Assembly: GCA_036266155.1 (NCBI GenBank)
Contig: DATANR010000269.1
Span: forward strand, 1 to 61,117
Direction: 5' to 3'
Source of the DNA: SIAJ01 sp036266155
GTDB taxonomy: Bacteria > Planctomycetota > Planctomycetia > Gemmatales > Gemmataceae
DNA: 61,117 nucleotides
A program made the position numbers and the translations under genes. The notes below the pieces were generated by a model, which was not told where the DNA came from, did not search any database, and worked only from the letters and a program-made list of their open reading frames with translations. The stretch's first letter is position 1. The number at the start of each line of letters is the position of its first letter. Shown piece by piece: positions 9,251-17,800 of the stretch.

Positions 9251-11296
9251 ATGTGCGTCCGCTCGCTTTTTGTCGTCCTGGTCGTTCCGGCCCTGGTGGC
9301 CGCTCAGTTCCCATCGCCCGAACAATACGACGCCAAGATCAAGCCGAAAGACCGTGCACATTGGGCGTTCCAGCCGGTGCATGCACAGCCGGTGCCGGTG
9401 GTCAAAGACGCCGGCTGGGTCCGCACGCCGATTGACGCGTTCGTGGTGGCCAAGCTCGAAGCGAAGGGTTGGAAGCACGCCCCCCTCGCCGAGCCACGGG
9501 CGATTCTGCGGCGTGTCTATCTCGACATCACGGGCTTGCCACCGGCACTGGCCGAGCAGGAAGCGTTTCTGAGTGATCCGTCGCCGGCAGCGCTCGACAA
9601 GCTCGTTGATGATCTGCTCGGTCGTTCAGCTTACGGCGAGCGCTTCGCCCGCCACTGGCTCGACCTGGCCCGTTATGCGGACACGAACGCATACGAGCGC
9701 GATGCCCTGAAACCGAGCGTGTGGCGCTTTCGCGATTACGTGATCCGAGCTTTCAACACCGACAAGCCGTTCGATCGCTTCGTCAAAGAACAAATTGCCG
9801 GCGACGAGTTGTCGGACGCGACCGAGGAAACGGTGATCGCGACCGGCTTCCACCGACTCGGTCCGTGGGACGACGAGCCAGCCGACGCCGCAGCCGACCG
9901 ATTCGATCAGCTCGACGACATTGTCTCGACCACGTCGCAGGTGTTCCTGGGCCTGACGCTTGCATGTGCCCGGTGTCACGATCACAAATTCGAACCGTTG
10001 ACCATGCACGATTACTATCGCATGGTCGCGGTGTTCGATCCGCTGAAACGGCCGCAATTCGGCCGGGCTGACGTCGACGATTGGGCCGCGGCCGGGTCGT
10101 CACGCAAAGCGCTCAAAGACCGAGACCTCGCCATCTTCGGCTGGAAGGTGAAGAACGACGCGGCCCGTCTGCTCGGGGGCGGGGCGTTCAATCTCGCAGC
10201 GGCGGAGATTGATGCGTTGAAGAAGAAGCAGCCGGACCCGGTGCGCGGCTACTTCCTTTTGGAGAACTCGCCCGCACCTCCAACGACGCACATCCTGCTT
10301 CGCGGCTCACCGGATCGACCCGGCGCCAAGGTCGGGCCGGGTGTGCCGCACGTCGTAGTGGCCAAACAGCCGGAGTTTCAGTCGCCAGATGCGTTCACTA
10401 CGCGACGACGTCTGTCGCTCGCCAATTGGATCGCGCGTCCGGACAATCCGCTCACGGCCCGCGTCATCGTGAATCGCGTCTGGCAATGGCACTTCGGCCA
10501 TGGCCTCGTCCGCACCGAAAGCGACTTCGGCATGCACGGCGAGGAGCCGACGCATCCGGAGTTGCTCGATTGGCTAGCCGGCTGGTTCGTCGAGAACGGC
10601 GGGTCGATCAAGAAGCTGAATCGGCTGATCTTGTCGAGCAATACGTATCGGCAAGCGTCGGCGGTCAAGGGTCAGGGGTCAGGGGTCAGGGGTCAGGACG
10701 ACGGGACCCAGCAGAATGACCCGGAGAACAAGCTGCTTTGGCGGTATCCGTATCGGCGCTTGGAAGTCGAGGCGATCCGCGATTCCGTGCTGGCCGTGAG
10801 CGGCCGGCTCAATCGCGAGGCCGGCGGGCCCGGCGTGTTCCTGCCGATTCCCAAGGAAGCTATTGAAGCGAACAGCGACCCGAAGACTGTGTGGACGCCG
10901 TCGGATGAAAAGGCGACATCGCGGCGCACGATCTATGCGGTCCTCAAGCGCTCGCTCACCAATCCGCTGCTCGAAACGCTTGATCTATGTGACACGGCCC
11001 GCAGCACGGCCCGGCGAACCACCACAACGGTCGCGCCGCAAGCGCTGACCTTGTTCAACGGCGAGTTCGTCAACAAGCAAGCCGCGTTTCTCGCCGATCG
11101 TCTGGAATCCGAGGCCGGCGTCGATGAGGTCAAACAAATCGACCTCGCCTATCGTCTAGCCCTGTGCCGACCGCCGACCGCCCATGAGGTCGAACAGATT
11201 CGTGCATTCCTGAAGAAGTCCGGCGGCGGCCGCGCAGGCCGCGAGCAACTGGGGCGCGTGTTGTTCAACTTGAATGAGTTCGCGTATCCGGAGTGA
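9251..11296 (+). CDS. DUF1549/DUF1553 exported protein
   Basis: A 681-residue protein with a short signal peptide (MCVRSLFVVLVVPALVAA). The DUF1549 part spans about residues 50-260: PIDAFVVAKLEAKGW, YLDITGLPP, YGERFARHWLDLARYADT and a CARCHDHKFEP segment whose CxxCH could bind haem. DUF1553 follows (RRRLSLANWIARPDNPLTAR, VNRVWQWHFGHGLV, EVEAIRDSVLAVSGRLN). No N-terminal cytochrome domain is present, unlike the copy at 20082. These families are abundant in planctomycetes and are often paired with DUF1501; the activity is not established. A 7-base tandem repeat (10663-10697) interrupts the DUF1553 part in frame. The stop overlaps a possible GTG start of the next gene, suggesting one operon. Confidence 0.9.
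   Translation: MCVRSLFVVLVVPALVAAQFPSPEQYDAKIKPKDRAHWAFQPVHAQPVPVVKDAGWVRTPIDAFVVAKLEAKGWKHAPLAEPRAILRRVYLDITGLPPALAEQEAFLSDPSPAALDKLVDDLLGRSAYGERFARHWLDLARYADTNAYERDALKPSVWRFRDYVIRAFNTDKPFDRFVKEQIAGDELSDATEETVIATGFHRLGPWDDEPADAAADRFDQLDDIVSTTSQVFLGLTLACARCHDHKFEPLTMHDYYRMVAVFDPLKRPQFGRADVDDWAAAGSSRKALKDRDLAIFGWKVKNDAARLLGGGAFNLAAAEIDALKKKQPDPVRGYFLLENSPAPPTTHILLRGSPDRPGAKVGPGVPHVVVAKQPEFQSPDAFTTRRRLSLANWIARPDNPLTARVIVNRVWQWHFGHGLVRTESDFGMHGEEPTHPELLDWLAGWFVENGGSIKKLNRLILSSNTYRQASAVKGQGSGVRGQDDGTQQNDPENKLLWRYPYRRLEVEAIRDSVLAVSGRLNREAGGPGVFLPIPKEAIEANSDPKTVWTPSDEKATSRRTIYAVLKRSLTNPLLETLDLCDTARSTARRTTTTVAPQALTLFNGEFVNKQAAFLADRLESEAGVDEVKQIDLAYRLALCRPPTAHEVEQIRAFLKKSGGGRAGREQLGRVLFNLNEFAYPE
10663..10697. 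repeat. Heptanucleotide tandem repeat GGTCAGG inside a coding region
   Basis: Four perfect copies of GGTCAGG (10670-10697) follow one degenerate copy GGTCAAG (10663-10669). The repeat encodes the Gly/Gln/Ser-rich segment VKGQGSGVRGQD within the DUF1553 domain. Because the unit is seven bases, gain or loss of one copy would shift the reading frame. Confidence 0.9.
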
Positions 11297-11301
11297 CGCC
11301 G

Positions 11302-13047
11302 ATGCGCCGACTGCTGCCCTTTTCGGTACTCATTGCACCGATCCTTCTCGCGCCCGCCGCCCCGCCGCCAGCGGCCCCGACTCCGTCATGGCCCATGCTT
11401 GGCGGGTCTCCGGCCCGGAACATGGTCAATTTGCAAGCGACCGGTTTATCGCACGTGTTTCCGAAGAGCAAGGAGGACGACCAGGTTCACGTCCTCGGCA
11501 ACCGGGTGAAGTGGAAGGCGACTCTCGGAAGCTGGGCCTTCGCACAGCCGGTCGTCCTCGGCGGTCGCGTGGTCGTCGCTACCAACAACGAGAACCCCCG
11601 CAACCCCCGCGACCGCGGCAAGCCGACCGACGATGACCCAAAGGGCCCGCCGCTCGACAAGGGCGTTGTCATGTGCTTCCGCGCGTCGGACGGCGCCTTC
11701 CAATGGCAGATGGTTCACGACATGAACGAAGCCGGCCAGGTCGTCGACTGGCCAAGACTCGGCGTCTGCTGCACGCCGACCTTGGAACGCGAGCGTGCCT
11801 ATTACGTGTCGAACCGTTGCGAGGTCGTGTGTCTCGACCTAAACGGGTTCGCCAACGGCAACGACGGCTTTCAAAAGGAAAAATACAAGGACAAGACCGA
11901 CGGCGACGTGATCTGGTCGTTCGACATGATCAAGGAACTGAAAGTCTTTCCGCACAACAAAGCAATCTCGTCGCCCCTCATCGTCGGCGACCTCTTGTAT
12001 GTGGTGACTGGCAACGGCGTTGACGAGAACCATATCAATCTTGCATCGCCGGAAGCGCCGAGTTTTCTCTGCCTCAACAAGCACACGGGTGAAGTGGTCT
12101 GGAAGAACAGCTTGCCCGGCCGGAACATCATGCACGGCCAGTGGTCGAGCCCGGCGTACGGCGTATTCGGCGGCACACCGCAGGTCATCTTTGCCGGCGG
12201 CGACGGCTGGCTTTATGGCTTCGGCTTGCCGACGGGTCAGCTGCTGTGGTTGTTCGATTGCAATCCGAAGGACGCGAAATATGTGCTCGGCGGCGCCGGA
12301 ACCAAGAGCGACTTCATCGCAATGCCGGTCGTTTACAAGGAGAAGATCTATATCGGGACCGGCCAGGATCCGGAACACCTGGAAGGCATCGGCCATTTCT
12401 GGTGCATCGACCCGACGGACAAGGTCGGCGACATTTCACCGGAACTCGTGATAGACGCATCGACGTGGCCGCCCAGGACAAAGCCCAATCCGAACAGCGG
12501 CGCCGTCTGGCATTACGGCGGTACCGACAACCGGCCCAATTCAAGGCGTGACTTTTTGTTTAGCCGAACGATGAGCACCGCGTGCATCGTCGACGACATC
12601 GTGTACATCGCCGAACTCGCTGGTTACGTGCAATGTCTCGACGCGAAGACCGGCATGAAGTATTGGCAATGGGACACGAAGTCGAATATCTGGGGATCTT
12701 GTTATTACGTGGACGGCAAGGTCCTGGTCGCGAACGAGGATGGCGACTTGTACTTCTTCAAGCATGACAAGCGTCCCGAAGTGATCGATGAGATCGCGCT
12801 CGGCTCGGCTGCGGCTAACGCGGCTGAGGAAAAATCGAAGGTGGCCGGCGGCGACGAGGCCGAAGCGCGGAAGATGGCCAAGAACGCCTACGACAACGCG
12901 GTGGCAGTGGCCCGCCGGCGCGTCGCGGCGAAGTATCTCCTGCAGAAGGTTGAGATCGGCGAACGGATCATCAGCACGCCAAGTATGGCGGGGGATACGC
13001 TGTACGTGGTAACGGACAAATCGCTGTATGCCATTTCGGCCAAATGA
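11302..13047 (+). CDS. Exported PQQ-like beta-propeller protein
   Basis: A 581-residue protein. I prefer the ATG at 11302, since GGAG at 11290-11293 is correctly spaced and it gives the signal peptide MRRLLPFSVLIAPILLAPAA; a GTG at 11293 overlapping the upstream stop is the alternative. Propeller repeats are clear: GVVMCFRASDGAFQWQM, SFLCLNKHTGEVVWKN, GWLYGFGLPTGQLLWLFDC, GYVQCLDAKTGMKYWQWD and DTLYVVTDKSLYAIS. It has the size of one eight-bladed propeller. PQQ-dehydrogenase catalytic residues are not obvious, so this is more likely an outer-membrane-assembly (BamB-like) or binding propeller. It lies between the DUF1549/1553 and DUF1501 genes in the same direction. Confidence 0.88.
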   Translation: MRRLLPFSVLIAPILLAPAAPPPAAPTPSWPMLGGSPARNMVNLQATGLSHVFPKSKEDDQVHVLGNRVKWKATLGSWAFAQPVVLGGRVVVATNNENPRNPRDRGKPTDDDPKGPPLDKGVVMCFRASDGAFQWQMVHDMNEAGQVVDWPRLGVCCTPTLERERAYYVSNRCEVVCLDLNGFANGNDGFQKEKYKDKTDGDVIWSFDMIKELKVFPHNKAISSPLIVGDLLYVVTGNGVDENHINLASPEAPSFLCLNKHTGEVVWKNSLPGRNIMHGQWSSPAYGVFGGTPQVIFAGGDGWLYGFGLPTGQLLWLFDCNPKDAKYVLGGAGTKSDFIAMPVVYKEKIYIGTGQDPEHLEGIGHFWCIDPTDKVGDISPELVIDASTWPPRTKPNPNSGAVWHYGGTDNRPNSRRDFLFSRTMSTACIVDDIVYIAELAGYVQCLDAKTGMKYWQWDTKSNIWGSCYYVDGKVLVANEDGDLYFFKHDKRPEVIDEIALGSAAANAAEEKSKVAGGDEAEARKMAKNAYDNAVAVARRRVAAKYLLQKVEIGERIISTPSMAGDTLYVVTDKSLYAISAK

Positions 13048-13080
13048 TCCCGAGTGAGCGGCGACAGCGATCAGCCGAGG

Positions 13081-13086
13081 TATAAT
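13081..13086 (+). promoter_or_regulatory. Candidate -10 element TATAAT
   Basis: A consensus TATAAT stands 20 bases upstream of the DUF1501 ATG, in the 58-base gap after the propeller gene. No good -35 hexamer is visible at 17 bases spacing, so this is a weak promoter call based on position and consensus alone. Confidence 0.35.
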
Positions 13087-13105
13087 CTCCAAGCCTGTTC
13101 CGACC

Positions 13106-14560
13106 ATGATTCGATCGATGTTTCCTCACATACTCTCCCGTCGTGACGCTGTCATCCGCGTAGGCGGCGGCTTCGCCGGACTGGCGCTCGTCGACTTGTT
13201 GAGCCGCGATGGGTACTTCGCGCGCGCAGAGGCACCGGTCGCTAACGCTCCCGGCTCGCCTTTGGCCGTGAAGAAGCCACACTTCCCCGCGAAGGCCAAG
13301 CACGTCATTTTCCTGTTCATGAATGGGGCGCCGTCGCAGGTCGACACGTTCGATCCGAAGCCGGAGTTGGATAAATACGACGGCAAGCCATACACGGGCA
13401 AGACAAAGGTCGGCTCGAATGGCCGGCCGATCGGCAACCTGATGCGCAGCCCGTTCGAGTTCAAGAAGCATGGCAAGAGCGGGCTGCCGATTAGCAGTCT
13501 ATTCCCGCATACGTCCAAGTTCGCCGACGATTTGTGCGTGATTCGATCGCTGTACACCGATACGGCCGCTCATGCCGGCGGCTGCTTGCAATTAAACACA
13601 GGGACGCCGGTCATCGGCAAGCCGAGCATGGGCTCGTGGCTCACCTACGGACTTGGCACTCAAAACGACAGCTTGCCCGCGTATGTCGTCATGATCGATC
13701 CGCGTGGCGGGCCGATCGGCAGCGCGTCGAATTGGTCGGCGGGGTTCATGCCGGCCGCGTATCAGGGGACGCTGTTCCGCGGTCAGGGGAGCCCGTTGCT
13801 CGATTTGGCGACGCCGCCGGGCGTGACGCCGCAACAGCAGCGCGAGTCGTTGGACTTATTGAAGGCGCTCAACGAGGAGCATCGTAAGACCCATCCGGCG
13901 GATACCGAACTTGCGGCTCGGATCGAGAGCTATGAACTGGCATTTCGGATGCAGACCGAGGCGACGCAGGTGGTGGATTTGTCGAAGGAAGATGCGAAGA
14001 CGCGGGCGATGTACGGGCTCGACGATAAGCGAACGGCCGATTTCGCCCGCAAGTGTCTGACCGCCCGGCGACTGATCGAAAAGGGCGTGCGCTTTGTGCA
14101 GCTCTATTCCGGCGGCGGCCATCTCGAAGACACGTGGGATGGCCACAGTGACTGCATCGGCAATCACAAGCTCCATGCCGGTGAGACCGATCAGCCGATT
14201 GCCGCCCTGATGACCGACTTGAAGCGAACGGGCTTATGGGATGAGACGCTCATTATCTGGGGCGGCGAGTTTGGCCGCACGCCGACGAGTGAAGGCGTCG
14301 GTAAACCGGGCCGCGATCACAATCCTTATGGCTTCTCGATGTGGTTGGCCGGCGCCGGAGTGAAGGGCGGCCAGGCGATCGGCGCGACCGATGAACTGGG
14401 CTTCAATGCGATCGAACGCAAGGCGCACATCTCCGACTTGCACGCGACGATCTTGCATCTGATGGGGCTCGACCATGAGAAGTTGACGTACTTCTACGCC
14501 GGGATGAACCAGCGCCTCACCGGCGTCCGCGGCGAGGTGATCGAAGAAGTGGCGGCGTAG
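13106..14560 (+). CDS. DUF1501-family (sulfatase-like) protein
   Basis: A 484-residue protein with an N-terminal SRRDAVIRVGGGFAGLALVDLL segment resembling a Tat-type signal, which fits other DUF1501 proteins. Family motifs are FLFMNGAPSQVDTFDPKPELD, the GLPISSLFPH segment, GSWLTYGLG, and a C-terminal WGGEFGRTPTSEG with GRDHNPYGFS. DUF1501 belongs to the alkaline-phosphatase/sulfatase fold class, but its substrate is not known. It commonly accompanies DUF1549/DUF1553 genes in planctomycetes, as here, where all three lie in one orientation (9251-14560). A second ATG at 13118 is also possible. Confidence 0.92.
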   Translation: MIRSMFPHILSRRDAVIRVGGGFAGLALVDLLSRDGYFARAEAPVANAPGSPLAVKKPHFPAKAKHVIFLFMNGAPSQVDTFDPKPELDKYDGKPYTGKTKVGSNGRPIGNLMRSPFEFKKHGKSGLPISSLFPHTSKFADDLCVIRSLYTDTAAHAGGCLQLNTGTPVIGKPSMGSWLTYGLGTQNDSLPAYVVMIDPRGGPIGSASNWSAGFMPAAYQGTLFRGQGSPLLDLATPPGVTPQQQRESLDLLKALNEEHRKTHPADTELAARIESYELAFRMQTEATQVVDLSKEDAKTRAMYGLDDKRTADFARKCLTARRLIEKGVRFVQLYSGGGHLEDTWDGHSDCIGNHKLHAGETDQPIAALMTDLKRTGLWDETLIIWGGEFGRTPTSEGVGKPGRDHNPYGFSMWLAGAGVKGGQAIGATDELGFNAIERKAHISDLHATILHLMGLDHEKLTYFYAGMNQRLTGVRGEVIEEVAA

Positions 14561-14816
14561 AGTTATTCAGTCTGTGGCATGGGCAGTTTTCAACCCGATC
14601 GATGCCGACCGTTCACGCGAGTCTGTAATACCTGCGCTTCGACAATTGCACGATAATCCCCATTCCGACTCTACGGCTAAGTGACTATCTTGAAGGTCAG
14701 TCACTTGGCGTCGTGCCGTTCGCCAGCGGCAACGATGCGCCCCTCCCAAGACAGCGGGTCCGTGCCGCTTATTGACTTGCTGTCCCTCCCAACTCGCAGG
14801 TCCTTTGAGGTTGGCC

Positions 14817-17800
14817 ATGCCCTCGTTCTCCTCTCCCGCTCGTCGACGCTCCATGCGTCACAAGTTTTGTCCGCGACTTGACAAGTTGGAAGATCGCACT
14901 GCCCCCGCGGTTTTCAACGTCAACAGCGTCGCCGACACTTCGGCCGTCAACCTCACCACGGGCGTGGATGCTTCGGGAAACATTTCGGTGCGCTCGGCTC
15001 TCGACGCCGTTAATCACCTTGGTGGCCTCAATACGATCAATGTTCCGGCGGGGACCTATCTGCTCTCCCTCGGCGAACTCAATATCAACGGCAGTCCAAC
15101 CAAGGACAACGTCACCATTGCAGGGGCGGGAAGCGGCTCCACAATTATCGATGCTCAGAACAACAGCCGCGTCTTCCAAGTCTTCTCCGGCAACACGGCC
15201 GCGTTTTCGGACGTCACGATTCAGCATGGAGCGACCACCATCAGCGGTGGCGGCCTCTTCAACAATAACGGCACGGTCACCATTGCCAATTCGATCGTCG
15301 CCGACAACTCGGCGAACGGCTCATTCGGCCGTGGCGGCGGCCTCTTCAACGCCGGCGGCATGACGTTGACCAACGTCACGTTTTCCCACAATGCCGGCAC
15401 ATCCGACGCACGCGGCGGCGGCATGTGGAACGGCGGGACAATGACGATCACCGGCTCGACTTTCGCCGACAACTACACGACCGGCAGCTTTGGCTATGGC
15501 GGCGGCATCTTCAATTACACCACCTTGACCGCGACCAATTGCACCTTCACCAACAACTCCGTTACGAGTGGTTACGGCGGAGGTGGAATTGAAAATCAGG
15601 GCACGCTAATTCTGTCCGGCTCGACGTTCACGGGAAACTCCGCGACAACCGGCTTCGATGGCGGCGCCATTGACAATTCCAGCTCGGCAACCATTAGCGA
15701 TACCACGCTCTCGAACAATTTCGGGCACGCGATTTACACGGCGGTCGGCTCGATGACGCTGACGCGATGCGTCGTCAACAGTAATTCCCTCGGCGGCGTC
15801 TTCAATCACAGCGGCACCTTGACAGTGACGGACTCGACGATTTCCAACAACGCCGGCAGCGGGCTCGGTAATATGCTCTCTTCCAAGATGACCGTGATCA
15901 ACTGCACGATCGCCGGCAACACGGGCGGCGGCATCAGCAACTCGGCCAGCGCAACGGTGAGCAACACAACCATCTCTGGCAACTCGGGTGGCCGCGCGAT
16001 CAATAACGGGGGCGGCACTTTGACGTTGAGCAATTCGACAGTGGCCGACAACACACAGGGTGGAATTAGTAATGCCTCGGGAACGGCGACATTGGTCAAC
16101 GTCACGATCGCGAACAACTCGGCTGGCACCTTTTCCGGCGGCGGCATCGACAACATCAGCGGCACGCAACTGAACCTCGTGAACACGATCGTGGCCGGCA
16201 ATACCGCGTCCACTGCTCCTGATATTCGCGGCGCGATCGCCACCGGCCGAAACAACTTGATCGGCGACGGCACGAGTATGACGGGGATCAGCAATGGCGA
16301 TCCCAACCACAACCAGGTCGGCTCCGCGGGCACGCCGCTCGATCCGCACTTGAATGCATTGGCGAACAACGGCGGGGCTACCAAGACGATGGCGCTGCAA
16401 GCGATCAGCACGGCAATCGGGGCCAGTGATTTGGTCACAACCGTGACCCAGAGCGCCACCAGCGCTGCCACCTCCATCGTTGTTGCCAATGCAGCGTCGA
16501 TTGCTCTCACGGCTGGCCATTATCAAATATTCATTGATGGCGAGGAGATGGACGTCACCAGCGTCAATTTGGCAACCAACGCGCTCACGGTGACGCGCGG
16601 TGTCAATGGTTACACTGCCAACACGATTGCACCGGCCGATGCCGTTTATCTGTTCAGCGACCAGCGCGGCGCGCAGCGCGCCGTTCCACCCGACATCGGC
16701 GCCTATCAATTCACGCCCGTGCCACCGAGCGCGGTTCCGGATGCGCCTGATCTGGTCAACGTTTCAGATTCGGGAATTGCCGACAACGACGACATTACCA
16801 ATCTCGATAACAGCAGCCCGGCGAAATCATTGCAATTTCTCGTGACTGGCACGGTTAACGGTGCCACCGTCACGGTTGCTGCCGACGGAGTGCCGATTGG
16901 CACCGCGATAGCGACGGGGACGACGACGATCGTCACCACGAACGGTTCCGTCGATCTGACCGATGGCGTTCGGTCCATCACTGCGCATCAGAAGGAGCCG
17001 GGCAAACCCGTGTCGAGCGACTCCTTCGCTTTGAATGTCCTCATCGATACGGCAGCGCCGACGGCACCCACATCCGCTCCTGACTTGCAAGCGGCCAGCG
17101 ACGGCGGCGTTTCGTCCACGGATAACATCACGGATGTTACCGCACCGACATTCGATGTGACTTCGACAGATACTTATTTCCGTTTTTACCGGAACGGCAC
17201 GTCGATTGGCGGCGCGTATCAATCCGGCAATTCCTATACGCCAGTCACGCAAGCCGATGGGAGCTACACCGTCAGCGCAACCGCGGTCGATGCGGCGGGT
17301 AACGAATCGACGCCGAGCCCGACTCTGAATGTCACCATTGACACAGCGCCGCCGAACGCAGGTAGTGTCAATGACGGCGTCAGCGCCGATATCAATTTTC
17401 AGACGTCGATGACGACTATCAACGCAAACTGGGGAGGCTTCAGCGATTCGAGCAGCGGCATTTCGAGTTACGAATGGGCAATTGGCACGTCGGCTGGCAA
17501 TACGGACGTAATGTCATTCAGCAATGTCGGGAACGCTACTGCAGCCACGATTTCGGGACTGAATTTGACTCGCAATATTCGGTACTTCGTCAGCGTCAGA
17601 GCCCGCGATACGGCGGGCAACGTCAGCAGCCTCGCGATCTCCGACGGCGTCACTGTGTTTTTCCCGGCGCCGATTATTGACAGCTTCTCAACCGATAGCG
17701 GCGTGCTTGGGGACGGCATTACCAACGACAGCACGCCGACGCTCAACGGCCATGCCGAGCCCGGCTTTGTCGTGCAGATTTACGACGGCGCCGGTCCCCT

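Noticed and set aside
15606..16709. 367-codon minus-strand frame inside the surface-protein giant
   Set aside because: The plus strand has regular beta-helix repeats; the minus frame reflects their antisense.
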